Shown piece by piece: positions 11,301 through 21,990 of a stretch of 64,000 bases of DNA. The notes beneath the pieces were generated by a model. The model searched no databases, had not been told where the DNA came from, and saw only the letters and a list, made by a program, of their open reading frames with translations. The position numbers were made by a program, and so were the translations under genes. The stretch lies in assembly GCA_025766275.1 (NCBI GenBank), contig JAFKAC010000001.1:1178001-1242000 (forward strand). The letters run 5' to 3'. This DNA comes from Lactarius indigo (lineage: Eukaryota > Basidiomycota > Agaricomycetes > Russulales > Russulaceae). Positions within the stretch are counted from its first letter, which is position 1. Every line of letters starts with the position of its first letter.

Positions 11301-12137
11301 TCTCTTTACATCTTTACTAACTCTGACTCGGCGATTCATGGGGTTAAAAACCCGCGTTCTCGTACGGTGCAGGCTGCAGCGCTGATGTTTCACCAGTCTA
11401 TGACCACCCTAGCGCTTCGTCATCGGCGCTTCAAACTCTACCTGGCCTGGACCCCGGTGGACGCTGACTTAGTTGGGCAGATGAGGGCACGGGACCTGGC
11501 GACCGAGGCCTGCAAACGCGATCCCCCTGATGGGTTGAACCGCGTCAATTCTGCAGCATTCCAAAAGGCTCGAGCACGTGAGCTCGCCTTCCATGGCTGG
11601 AACGCCTCCTGGCAAGAAGCGCGGCTTATACCGCAGTTCCGACTGAACGTGGTTGGGGAACCACTCTCCTTTGCTCACACTCATTCCGACATCATCCGTC
11701 CCCATCCCACCAACCATCACCCCCTCTGGCTGCAGGCCACAGCAGCCGAAAAAGAACCCTCAGGGCGTCGACGCGCTAAGCACACACGGCGCAGCACCTC
11801 CACCCTCATGCAAGTGGCGACTGACCACGCCTTTACCAGCTCCTATGTCCGCCGCTTCCGACCTAATGACCCCCCCGAAAATGAGTCTTGCCCTTGCGGC
11901 GAGGCCCTACGAACTGCGGAGCACATCATCCACCATTGCCCGCGCTATCTCCAGGACCGCATAGACACCGGCATACTCCGGTTCGCGATCCCTCCCACGC
12001 CCCCTCTCTACCCATTCACCGCACTCTTATCCGAGAAGCGGGGCGTGGGGAAACTCCTAGCCTTCTTTGACCAGACTCGCGCGCTCTCCAAGCCGGAATC
12101 CGGTCCCCCTATACCCGTGCCCCCTGAACCCGACTAG
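8319..12137 (+). CDS. LINE ORF2: partial endonuclease, reverse transcriptase, RNase H
   Basis: An uninterrupted frame of about 1270 codons that begins within the element; an upstream ATG at 8259 lies in flanking DNA and is not native. Order of domains: C-terminal part of an APE-type endonuclease (LLVGDFNLHSRLW, then GSDHALV); reverse transcriptase with LLFDVQGFFDHV, GSPLSPVL and the catalytic YVDD near 10149; an RNase H-like domain (FTNSDSAIHGV, WTPVDADLVGQMRARDLA); and a C-terminal zinc-binding C-P-C..H..H..C segment near 11890. The presence of RNase H fits the Tad1/I side of the LINE tree. The first part of the endonuclease is lost by 5' truncation, so the copy cannot be autonomous as it stands, although the RT region is intact. 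Confidence 0.9.
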   Translation, partial: RKHDPKKRTAVNGLEIVSRLDLAQHPCVLVVDVKAGPEKWRVVTFYNDVEDRSALATLMRLDFLWDGVPTLLVGDFNLHSRLWSPVGWQPSPQAASLASWASAQTLELLNIPGVPTRRGTVAQNQRDSMLDLCWRNFAAVAQGTFQGAMVDWEGSVGSDHALVCTLACTHVRFRGPREDATNGFSTDLDDDGWAEWRRLMELHSPVLHGPLRSPAEIDTVLDRIYDAFNEACGSTMKRKGRNAARAAPWWNAECAQAAADVADSYGARREAASRRLTRAVRMAKRTWADGVVTSSNVWEVASWRHGRSTTRIPALKDADGDLQFEHGKMAEILGKRFFAAPRADVPSHLPSDPPARPTREHDPLTEGECDSLLHAASNSSAPGESGIGWFLLKCAWGDPEAEGWKGIGVTLTWLFESCLQLRYHPARWKSAVVVVIPKPGRPDYTLAKAHRPISLLECMSKLLEKVVAKRIQHALVAEELIPTNQFGGRMYSSCLDAGLTLLHDIQAAHGAGLKCGILLFDVQGFFDHVHHGRLCALVERMGFAPELTGWLSSFLEDRRVKLRFNGMLADSQGQPVGVPQGSPLSPVLSIAYTSPLLHRMRNWNNSSLGMYVDDGILFACAETWEGVTTLLRARYSVCEDLLRLSGLAIEPDKTELMFFQRPWERNPIPPPTGLSLPADGSEYVVRPAETLRYLGFFFHRRLNWEPHVDIMCNRARASIRALMILGNTIRGLSMANWRLVLNAVCLPVLSYGCQLWFKSKGVAKLIKKLQVVQNEMVKVVTGSFHTAPRASLLVFTRMMPMRQWVEQLTHTSALRLYRLPRASQLLCRLGPEWYVPSQGDFPQVVPGSRVAPGRRRRPPTALELLAARVPSDGPRVDVTATAPWEVPNWASQLVHIGAGNPISRKDWTRSLTRTAEGFSTLIIHAQARVSAQDREDELKVGAAAATFYDGGAALTELSWVLGYGVLQFDVDCFALAKTVEALAMYYTEEVPPPDSLYIFTNSDSAIHGVKNPRSRTVQAAALMFHQSMTTLALRHRRFKLYLAWTPVDADLVGQMRARDLATEACKRDPPDGLNRVNSAAFQKARARELAFHGWNASWQEARLIPQFRLNVVGEPLSFAHTHSDIIRPHPTNHHPLWLQATAAEKEPSGRRRAKHTRRSTSTLMQVATDHAFTSSYVRRFRPNDPPENESCPCGEALRTAEHIIHHCPRYLQDRIDTGILRFAIPPTPPLYPFTALLSEKRGVGKLLAFFDQTRALSKPESGPPIPVPPEPD

Positions 12138-12437
12138 GTAGGTGCACACTGAGGTTTGGTTTCCTCATTCGTCTTCGGACTGTCTGACCGAGCGGTCCTC
12201 GCACCGCATATATATCCCTTCTCGGCTCCGGCTTGTGACTGTATGCCCGGCGACCCCAGTGGTTGCCCCTTCTCTAACCATTCTCTGACGTTTCGGTTCT
12301 GTACTTACGACTCTCGGGGGCGCCTCCTTGGCTTGAATGTGTTTCATAAATACGGCTTTGTTCTGCTGTGACTGGTCTGTAACTCGTATTACGCATCCCA
12401 GAATAAATATTGATCCAAAAAAAAAAAAAAAAAAAAA
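8319..12437 (+). mobile_element. Non-LTR retrotransposon (Tad/I-like LINE), 5'-truncated, with poly-A tail
   Basis: An element of about 4.1 kb flanked by a perfect 14-bp target-site duplication. It ends in an A-run from 12417, preceded by CAGAATAAATATTGATCC. It starts abruptly inside the endonuclease domain, the usual result of incomplete target-primed reverse transcription. The 3' UTR is 12138-12416. The same 3'-end signature closes two shorter insertions (22377-22715 and 26066-26122), so one LINE lineage was active here repeatedly. The long open frame and intact duplication indicate a young insertion. Confidence 0.93.
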
Positions 12438-12449
12438 TCAGCTACATTG
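12436..12449 (+). repeat. Right target-site duplication of LINE
   Basis: AATCAGCTACATTG following the A-tail, identical to 8305-8318. The first one or two A bases overlap the tail. Confidence 0.9.
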
Positions 12450-13127
12450 TGCACGCATACGGTCCCCGTCTTATTCACTATGTGGGCTCCACAACTGACG
12501 CTAAGCTCGGTCTGAGTTGAGAGTGAGTAATCGGGCTTACCCGTAGAAGCGCAGCGATCGGCTGGCCCACTGTGCGATCAAGTGTTCATACAGCATAGCG
12601 CTGACCATTTAAAGCAAAAAAAAAAAACGCGACCCCAACTGGCCCAATCCCTTCAGCACTAAATCGAGACTATCTCCTACAAAGTCGTGACCCTCGTTCA
12701 GCACAATCAACAGTCAGTTACGTATGTAGGGACTCAGAAGTGACGCCGGTTTGGACTGAGTGACGATACTAACCGACCTCCCACACATTCAAGCGCCTAC
12801 CCAGACGACGGGATTGTAGAAGCTTGACAAGCTCGACCAGTTGTATGAAGGATTCTTTCTCATGTATGGTGAGCACGTATGCTAGTGCGGGTGCCAGAAT
12901 TGATCCATAGGTGAAGCAAAACTAATTGTACAGCACAAACACTCGACTAAGATCATGATGCGCGAAGCAGGATACGACTAAGCGACTCATGTCGGTGGTT
13001 TGTGGATAATTGTATAAAACAGAGACTTCTACTCTACGCCGATTTCTGAGGCTGATCAAAGCGCCTCCTGATCACTCTATATTCTCGCAGAATTTCCAAA
13101 TTATTCCAACCTCTAACAAATTCCGGT
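12450..13127. repeat. Continuation of repeat copy 2; no gene
   Basis: Non-coding. Matches 2325-2992 with small indels; it is the 3' flank of gene B as that segment is the 3' flank of gene A. Confidence 0.6.
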
Positions 13128-16100
13128 TCAACGATCGAGGTCCTGCATCTCCATATCTTGTGGTAAACCCATTGTGAGTAGTAGTTTCTCCGACAGCTGC
13201 CGAAGTCGTTCTAATGTCTTCAACATTCGACCCTTGTGACGACCCGAGTTGGGGCGCACCGCCTTCTGGACTTCCCGATATATATCTGGCAACAATGCCT
13301 GATGGTCCGTGGGAGCATGTTTGAGTCCGAACCCACGATAGCGAAGACGGTTTGCGAGGCCGTGGAGCGTTTCTTGAGCTATGGCTAGTATACCTGCCGG
13401 TGTCCCTTCCGCGGTGAACAAGTTGTCGATCTCGTTTGACATGAGGGAGACGACCTTCTGGAAATTGATGACGCGGAGCTGGCGAGGCGAAAGTGACCCT
13501 TCACCGTGCCCTGTACCAAGGATGGCCGATACGCATGCCAGTTCCGCGTTTTCGACGCGACCACCAAGCAATACGGGTGAGGTGAAAGCATCTACTAGCT
13601 TACTTGCGATCAGGGCCCCAAAGCAGCACCCCGTCAGACGGGAGACAGGATCCTGTTCGGTCTGTAAGTGGTGGGTGATCTCTGGGCTGGCAAGCATGAG
13701 GGGGAAATAGGACGGCAACGAATCAGAACCTTGATGGTACGCTTTCCCAGAGTGCCAGAGAGTCTTCAGACACATCCGTAGGAAACTCGTGCGTATTGCT
13801 CCCGTGGGATGCGACTCGGAGGCGCCTGGTATGCATGTCTTGAGGAAGCCGTGGAGGCGGGATACAATGGTGCGCTCGAACTCGTCGTCAGAAAGGTTGG
13901 ATAGAGCAACCATTTGATCTTGCCGTAGTTGAGCATTCACTCGAACCGGAAGCGCGTGAGAGATGATCCCAAGTGTCTCCTGGAGTATATCATCCGAGTT
14001 AAGCGGCACATCGTCGCCTTTCAAATAGCCGACAGGGCCGCCTAATACGAAGGGAGCTAAGTTGACCAGTCCGAGGACGCCGGGTTGGGTAAGGCAAAGC
14101 CTCACGTCGTGGAGCTCAGAATCAAGGATAGACGATAGGCCCACCAGGTTGTCATCGTTGACAGGGAGGGCGCATGCGCTAATGTCGGTCACAAGCTTGT
14201 TTACGATCAAGGCACCAACACAACGTCTTATCACACGGGCGGCGACGTCACCTTTCTTGCGTATGTGACGAGTGATTTCTGAGTGTGTGAAAGCGATGTA
14301 GATGTAGGAAGGCAATGGAGTTGAGTTCCCGCGTTCGATATAAGCTCTTGTGAGATGCCACAGACCCTCCAGAGACACGCACAGCGCTCTCCTTTGCATT
14401 GCATAGGCATAGGGAATAGAGGTCTCTGATGTGCGTCTTTAGACTATGGAGGCGGTATAGGGTATGAGTTCGCACCGACCTGTAAAAAAGTATATCGAGG
14501 TATCTATCGGAAGATCTAGTCGCATCTCTTCATTTAATTGAGTTGGAAGAGCTCGAGAGAGAATGCTGAAGGTCTGTTGGACCACGTCCGTCATACCAGA
14601 GATTGTGCCCCTGAAGGGGAAGGCGAAGTTGTCCTTCTTCGCGAGGAAAACCATATTCATAAATTGGATGGCGCCTGGATGGAAAAGTAAATGTGTCGCG
14701 TCCCGCCTATCGGTACCGAGGATAGAGGATAGACACGCCATTTCCTCATCGTTGACAGGAAGGGTTCGTGCGTTGATGTCGGTCGCAAGCTTGCTTACGA
14801 CCAAAGCCCCGACACAACGTCTTAATACGTCGACAGAGGTGTCATCTCCGACGAGTATGCGACGATTGATTACTGGGTGGGTAAAAGCGATGTAGAAGTA
14901 GGATGGCAAAGGTGTCGAGTTTCCGAGGACAATATACGCTCTTACGAAATGCCACAGGCTCTTCAGATACATGCCGAATACTCTCCTCCGCCTTTCATGA
15001 GGATCAGACGAGGTTCCTGGTGTGCATCTTTAGATCATAGAGACAGACCAGAGTACGGGTTTACACTCACCGTCAGAATGACCCACCGGAGTATCTGTGA
15101 GATCTGGCCAGATCTGTGAGATATAGGGTGCTGGAAGTGTCCGAGAGAGGATGCTGAACGTCTGTTGGAGGACATCCAGAGAACCCGTGCTGGGAGTCCA
15201 TGAGGAATTGTAGAGATGGCCCATCATGAAGATAATCATGTTTGTGAATTGGACGGCACCTGGATGGCGGAGCAAATATGCCACATCATGGCTCTCGATA
15301 TCTAGGATAGATGATAGGCATGTCAGCTCGGTGTCGCTGACCGGAACTGTGCGTGAGTGGATGTCGGTTGCGAGCTCGTTTACGACCAATGCGCCGACAC
15401 AATGCCCTATCATACGGACGGAGTGGTCATCTTGCTCACGAATGTGTTTGGCCATCTCTGGGTCGGAGGAAAAAATGATGCAGATGTAGGACAGTAAAGG
15501 CGCCGAGTTCCCGTGTTTATTGAGCGCTTGTACAACATACCAAAGGCCCTTCAGACACATCCGTAGATAGCACGTGAGAACCTCTTCTGTGAGAGGCGAG
15601 TCCTCTGCTGTGCACGTTTTGAGGAGGTCATGGAGGCGGGATAGGAGGGCGCTTTCAAAACCCACGTTAGAAGCGTTGGTGATAGCATTTTGTGGACCTA
15701 ATTGTAGTTCAGCACTCTCTTGGGCCGGAAGAACCTTGGAGAGGGCGCTCAGTGTTTGTTGGACCACATTCAGCACATCTGGTGGAATTGTGTCGGCGGC
15801 CAAAGTGCTGACCTCGCCAAACTTGAATGAAATCATGTTTGAAATTATGACGGCACCAGGCTGTTTAAGTAAAAATTCCACCGAGCCGCCCTCGGGATCG
15901 AGGATAGTCGATAGGCACGCAAACTCCGCATTAGTGATTGGTACTGTGCGTGAGTCGATGCTGGCCGCAAGCTTGTTTACGATTAACGCCTCAAAACAGC
16001 GTCCTAAGACACGGGCACCGGTGTCCTCTTCGGCCCGGACACGGCGAATGATCTCTGGACCGGCGAGGGTGTCCCGGAAATAAGACGGCAGCACCTGAGA

Positions 16101-17646
16101 AGCCCCGAGTTGATTGTATGCTTTTGCAAAAGACCACAGGCACTTCATGCAAACCCGTAGACGGTTCGAGCGCGTCTTTTTGTCGAGGATTGATTTCTCC
16201 GGTATACACGTCTTGAAGAGATCGTATAGACGGGATCCGAAAATAGGATCCGAGTCGGTATTCGGTTGGTGGGACATAAGGGGAAGGACCGCCATTGTCG
16301 CATCTTGGACAACACGAGAGTCGAAGAATCCTGGTACTCGCGCGGCAAAATCTTCGATCTCCTTGTCTTCGTCGAGTGCTGAAAGTGTCCATTCAAGGGC
16401 ACTCGTGACCACCGTTGAATCCGCTCTATAGGCGCTAAGCTCTACACTCTTTCGTATGCCTTGCAAGAACCACTGCTGACGCATCTTGACCTGCTGTTCG
16501 AGAGTCTTCCTCCACTTTTGGTATTCAGGTGCTCGTTGGTCGGCCCAAAACCATATTTTCGACAAGGATTTGCGAATTCCGAGGATGGTCCGGAGAAATA
16601 CGATAACGAAGAACTGGGATATACGCCACGTGTAGCTAGAGAGTGGTGTGGCATATGGGCAATCGAGGAAAATATTTGGTAGAACCGTCAGAATCGAATA
16701 TGCCAAAGCGAACACCATGATGCAACCGAGGGTAGCGTACGCGACGGTTGCGTAGACTGGGAAAAGAAAGTCAACGAGACCGGTGAAAAAGAGGAATACT
16801 GATATGTGCAGGAGCGTGGGCATTGTCGCGACGGCTCGTGCCATTTCGAACCTAGTAATCCCGTCGAATATATATGCTCGCATTCGACCGCGCCTGTGAG
16901 TTGCGCCGCGGCGCTGGGCGAGTTCTTGATACCGTCGGGCCCATTGTTGCATCAATGTCGCGGATAGCGCGCAGCTCAAGCTGAGGATCAAGCTGAGAAA
17001 CCATAACACGTTGACCCTGACGGCGGAAGCTGTTGGCTTGAATGGCTGACTACTCTGCGCGACAACGATCGTGAGAGGTATTCCGTTGGATATATTGAAA
17101 AGTTGTCCAGATATTTGAGTAAGAAGAGTATTGGTCGTATCGCCGGGATCGGGGGATAGGTTATGGTAACTTTCGATAATGAAGGAAGCGACGGTGGCGG
17201 AGAATAGACCAGTCTTCGATATGTGGTTTAGTCGGTGGCAGTGAACATGCACAAGGAGCGGAGCAGGACTCACAAATACGAGAATTCCGTCTGTATCTCC
17301 CTTCCAAGTCTCAGTTACTTCCTTGTCCTGCTTCTCAGCTTCCGTGAGGTACATCGACCATAGCCCATCAGAGGGGTCTCCGTGATTCTCGTCTGGTACA
17401 CCAATGAGATGACAAGCTGAGAAACGTGAAAGTCAACATACCACGCTGAACCACTGTATTATCCGCGGTAGGAGCCGGCACGTCCCCGTTGTGACGTTCG
17501 TTGGGATCAGAGACCAGAGGCTGGAATGCTAGTGCCAGTGCGCTGGCTAGGGGCCGGGGAACCGAAGTATCTCTAGGTGGAGGGCCCTCATCGATCGGAG
17601 GCTGGGCTTCAAGATCCACACCATGATGTACGTTGGGCGATGCCAT
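13128..17646 (-). CDS. DUF6535 membrane protein with five tandem modules (gene B)
   Basis: Five exons: 17442-17646, 17274-17392, 15067-17213, 14476-15027 and 13128-14436, giving 1443 residues. It has the same layout as gene A: variable N-terminus (MASPNVHHGVDLEA), DUF6535 domain with four hydrophobic helices, then five modules. The N-terminal two thirds of the third exon is nearly identical to gene A, while modules 2-5 have diverged more. The exon boundaries that bracket module 3 are phase 2, with introns of 39 nt (14437-14475 and 15028-15066) at positions matching gene A, so the five-module form predates the A/B duplication. A 60-nt intron (17214-17273) is a multiple of three and lacks a stop, but homologues with a stop in this intron show it is spliced. 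Function unknown. Confidence 0.85.
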
Positions 17647-17659
17647 TTTTGGGGTCAAA

Positions 17660-18577
17660 GAACCTAGTGATGAGAGCTGTAGAGGGAAGAAAAATCCACG
17701 ACCCGACGAACCGCTGGCAGGCGAGACAATTATTACTGCAAGGGGCGACAGATGGGCCCCGCGGCGATTGGTTTTGCCGCGGGGACCACATGGAGGGCCG
17801 AGAAGTGCAGCTAGCCCCACGAAGAAGGACTGTACTGCCAGGAGCAGCTGCGGGAATACAACTGGCTATAATAGCTGAGTGGGAGGCCCTCCCCGCTCAT
17901 GCTCTCCCCCCTTGCGACCTGTTTCTCAAGACTGGTAGGCATCCTAAATGGTCTCGGAAGGATAGCGGTCGGGCCCGGGGTAGCGGTAGCCCCCTGACGA
18001 GAGCTTTCACAGGCTCGAAACCGCCACTGACCTCAGCCTCTTTGCCTGCCTCTGGGCATACTATACTGACCTAGACTTGTAACCAGTCGTTCGAATGAGG
18101 ATTTTTGAGGGGTTTCAAGCGACTGGAGGGTCCTCGGCGTCCTTGCGCAGCCGGCACCTCATAGAGCGAACGGTCACCGGTCTAGTACTGACCCTTATCT
18201 TCGGAGACGGGTGGCAGACAGGTGCACCGTGTGGGATAGACTGCCCGGGTGCCCTTCTCGTACAAAGACTAGGCACTATGCCCTGTGTACCATCGGGCAT
18301 AGTCCGTCCAATAAAGCCTCTGCTTAGTATCACTGACATTACTTCATCTAGGTCTCTAGGTCTCTTGTCCGCGTCGTCCCATTGGGTCAACACTTTCATT
18401 GACATTTTGCATTGCTAGATACAGAGCTTCACTCAGTTCTCTTCTACAATTTAGAGCTTCTTTTGGATCCTCGCGTTTACTTAGGCTGCCTCGGTGTTTT
18501 GCGTGCCAAACCGTTGCTAGCATGCCGCTTCTCCGAACTCGATCAAACGCCACTCCGATGAACTCGGACACGTCCTT
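17660..18577. other. Unexplained segment between gene B and a hydrolase pseudogene
   Basis: After the first 80 bases, which resemble the flank of gene A, the sequence becomes unlike anything else in the window. Open frames occur on both strands (17577-18074 plus, 18115-18405 minus) but carry no motif I recognise. Their proline/arginine-rich, low-hydrophobic composition and sudden boundaries suggest a decayed mobile element inserted in the duplicated unit. No terminal repeats were found by eye. Confidence 0.3.
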
Positions 18578-19865
18578 CTACAATTCTAATGTCTTTGCCA
18601 CCCACGACACGACCAGCCTGTAAGCTTCCCCCTCTCGGCCCTCCCCAACCCCGAACGCCGAGATCAAGTCATCATGTACACCTCTAGGCAAAATGAACAC
18701 CGTCGTGTCCTGCACCTCCTCCGCGATCACTCGCGCAGTCTCCTCGATCCGATCGAGCAGCGCCTCATGCTCCCCAGCGACCACCAACACCGGCTCCGTC
18801 ACCCGCCCCAGCCCGCGCCACCATCCGCTCGCCGCAGCGAACGCCGGCTCCGGATGCGCACGCAGCTCGTCACCCCTGGTAGCACGTAGTCAGTGAACAG
18901 TCGGTACATGCATAGCGGGAGCACGTCCCGTGCGGCGTTGCGCGTGTACGATGGCGCGTCGGTGCGGAACTCCATCCACGGCGACAGTAGCAGTAGCCAG
19001 CCGAGGCATAAGGGCCCCACAGGAGGCGAAGGCAGAGACGGGTGTGGGTGTAGCAACTGCGCGACGGTCTGCAGTGCTAGGTTGCCTCCTGCTGAGTCCC
19101 CTGTGAGGATGAGATTGGATGGGGGCGTGCTGGCGTCAGCAAGTGATAGACGACTGTGAGAGCTTAGGGGACTTGTTTGGGGAAGGGATGTTCAGGTACG
19201 AGAGCTGGTGGGCTCAGTTGGCTACAGAAAAGAAAGAGCAGGGAGTCTGCAGGCGCACCGTAGTTCAGCAGGGCGAAGCCCACCAGCCCTTGATATCCCT
19301 CCGTAGGTCAGGAGCATATCAAAGTGCTCCTCTCGCGCTGGAGCATGTACCCCCCACCCAGACGTCACCATTGTCAGACAGGGAAATGCAAAGACACCTG
19401 GCGGTGTGTGGGTATGTGCACCGTGGAAATACAGGATCACTCGGTCCACCCTCCGTGGTCCAACCCAATGCAGCTTTGCACCCCTGGGAAGCTCATCAGT
19501 GAGAGCCTCCACGCCGGTCGTGCGGCGTGCCCACGCCTCGTACGTCTGTGCCGTCGTCAGCCCGAGCTCAGACTTGAGTTCCCAGGGAGTCCACACATGC
19601 GTGCTGAAAATGTATCGTGCCGCAGCGGTGTGCGCCACGTGGAACCACAAGGAACCCTTGTTTTCACGGAATACGCCGAGTGCGAGTTGCGCAACGTAGA
19701 GAATTGTAAAATAAGAACACACGTCCCAAGCAGGGAATGGAAGCAAAGCTGGTATAGAGTGGTACTCACGTAGAAGCATGATGACTGGGGCGACTGTATC
19801 TTCTGCCATAATGTGGAGGGACGGTGTTGCTACGTCTGTACCGTGACTGCAGTCACCCACAGAAG
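18578..19865 (-). pseudogene. Pseudogene copy of hydrolase H5
   Basis: Collinear with H5 (27413-28710): N-terminal exon, ALGVFRENKG, RVDRVILYFHG, the nucleophile elbow GDSAGGN, and the C-terminal PRGVHDDL segment all present. Several single-base losses break the frame. GCTCCAGCG stands for GCTCCCAGCG just after the oxyanion-hole exon start, GACCTACGG for GACCCTACGG shortly after, and there is a one-base change near the following splice. The native start region is also altered: the counterpart of the H5 ATG is lost. The copy precedes a relic of H1 (20222-20765), so the H5-H1 pair was duplicated as a block. Confidence 0.8.
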
Positions 19866-20221
19866 CGTGAAGGAGACCGGCAGGGACATTGACACCGGCC
19901 CGGGGGGGGGACGGATGGCGGCCGCGGCCGTTGCGCACCGGACTGCAGCTTGGTTGTCAATGCGACGCCACAGGGTCTATCAGATAATTTCAAAGAGAAG
20001 ATGCGTCCTCTACAGTACAGTACTGTAGTTATCCATTATCGCCGCGGTACAACTGGGAGTGATAACTTAGTTACGGTACGATCCTCCTTCGAATTCGGGT
20101 ATTAATGTAGGTGTTCAGCCAAACTAATTACATGGCGTTCAAAACAATGACGCCGGTGCTCGCATGGAATTGGAGCATCTTCCATCGTAACAGGTAATCG
20201 AAGCAATCTGATGTACAGTAT

Positions 20222-20765
20222 TCAGTTTCCGCTACGGAAGGATCTGGTCGAGAACGCGACAATTGCGTTGTAGTTTTGACAGTTCCCACCCTGTCCCACC
20301 GCGGACTTGATTATCATGTCTTCGTGAGTTCCTCCAGGCACGGCCACCGTCATCGTGTCCTTCACATGCTGGCAGATGGCCCTTCTCACATCAACTATCT
20401 GGTCAAACAGGCCTTCGTGCTTGCCCGCAGTGATGGGTATACGAGGATACACCTCATAGAGCCCAGACCACCAGCCAGCCAGCGCAGCGGGTTCCACGTG
20501 ATGTTTCAGCTCAGGACCACGGGCCTCACCACGCCATGGACTCGTATGAGCGAGAGAGGAGCAGGTCTTTGCGGGCGCAAGGGTGGGAATCGTCCGCTCG
20601 GGAGACGTTACTGTGCTAGGAGGGGTCGTTGGGGGAGTCATCAAGCAGGGACAGATCTCCTTGTCGTCGGGAGAAGAGGGAATGGTGTGAGTGGAAGATG
20701 TTAGGACAAGTTTTGGTTATACCACGGTGCGTCTATATTGTAAGCCACCCACGGCGACACCAGCA
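20222..20765 (-). pseudogene. Pseudogene copy of hydrolase H1 (C-terminal third)
   Basis: The minus strand reads LKHHVEPAALAGWWSGLYEV, then YPRIPITAGKHEGLFDQI and GGTHEDMII, ending SFRSGN. This is the C-terminal third of H1 (29044-30319). The catalytic histidine segment remains but the nucleophile and oxyanion-hole exons are gone. The middle is compressed by a deletion around 20520-20700. At about 20767 the homology stops and CHMP1-like sequence begins, marking a rearrangement junction. Confidence 0.75.
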
Positions 20766-20784
20766 CCAAGGGGAGGGAGGGGAA

Positions 20785-21262
20785 GATGCACGTGCTCAAG
20801 GTTCGTCTTCTCCATCGTCTTGTCCATGCCCTTGGTGACGCCCGTTATGTTGTCTGTCACCTGCCGCATTGTCACAGCTGTCTCGACCTCGCTGGCGAAG
20901 TGGAGGAGGTTGAGCGCCTCAATCTTCTTGCGGATCGCATTGGAAGCTTTGGGCCGCACGCTGTCATTGTTGCCTTGCTGCTAGTGCGGCGCCTGTGGCA
21001 CTGATTGTTTCATTCATCGTAACGAGAATGAGGTGGGAGGCGCATACCCTCTTGGACCCTGTCTTCTCCACATTCTCGTCCTTCTGCACCTTGTTTGCTT
21101 GTCGACTGAGCGACTTGGCCGTGGACTGCGAAGGATTCGATTTGGCGTTCGGGCGTCGATACATGAAAGTGGGAGAGCACTTTGAGCTGGAACAGCGTCT
21201 CTTCGGGGGATCGATCAGCTAGGCTCTGCTCCGGAAGTGAAGGCTGCGAAAACTCACTCTCG
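20785..21262 (-). pseudogene. Partial pseudogene of CHMP1/Did2
   Basis: Matches exons 2-4 of CHMP1 (845-1716): [19 protein letters not shown], then [17 protein letters not shown] (lacking the RIDAVAS block present in the intact gene), [19 protein letters not shown], and TLFQLK. The last exon, with the MIT-interacting motif, is missing: homology ends at the junction with the hydrolase relic near 20780. The initiator ATG is deleted although the flanking CTCGAGAGTGAG donor remains. It cannot encode a working ESCRT protein. Confidence 0.85.
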
Positions 21263-21322
21263 AGGTTAAAGCTGGCTGCTCCTAGGAAATCACCAACCAC
21301 TGGAAACCGGATCAAAACCGGA

Positions 21323-21990
21323 TCAGCCATGTGGCGTGACGCTAAAGTCCCTGAACTTAACGGTGTGAAAAGTGAAAGCGATCTCAAGTGAATGGTCCGG
21401 CGGACAAACGTCGATCAGGTTCATCACCGCTCTGAGGGACATTCGCAGTTCTATCCCGCGACCAGCCTCAGCCTTCGCCCCGCCCTCTCGGCTCCGATTC
21501 AGAACGAAGCCATCATGTATGCCTCCAGGCAGGACAATCACCGTCGTGTCCTGCACCTCGCCCGCGATCACTCATGTAGCCAATCGCTTTGATCAGACCG
21601 AGCCGCCTGGTGCTTCCTCGTGGCCACCATCGCGACCACTTGGGCCATCACCCGTGATGCCCCGTGTCCCAGCCCGCGCAACCATCCGTGTCGCTGCGAA
21701 TGCCGGATCTCGTACGCCGGTACCACTCCCTGCAGCACGCAATCCGTAAATAAGTTAGCCGGTACGCGCACGGTGGCAGCACGTCCAGTGGACTGCGACG
21801 AGTGTACGACGGCCCGGGTGTGTCAGTGCAGGACTCCATCCACGACGTTTCGGACAGCAGCAGCATCCCTCAAATCACCCTTCCGGGGCACTCCCGGCCT
21901 ACTGGAGGCGTGGGCAGCGATGAACGGGTGCAGCTGCAGACGACCAGCGAAACGAGGTTGATTGCTTCGCTGTATGCGGTACGAGGTTAA
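21323..21990 (-). pseudogene. Degenerate hydrolase tail (copy 3)
   Basis: The third copy of the hydrolase C-terminal relic, following the CHMP1 pseudogene exactly as copy 1 follows the intact CHMP1. Includes GEVQDTTVIVLPGGIHDGF on the minus strand, then degenerate sequence up to about 21990. It shows that the duplication covered CHMP1, the relic and a DUF6535 gene. Confidence 0.6.
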
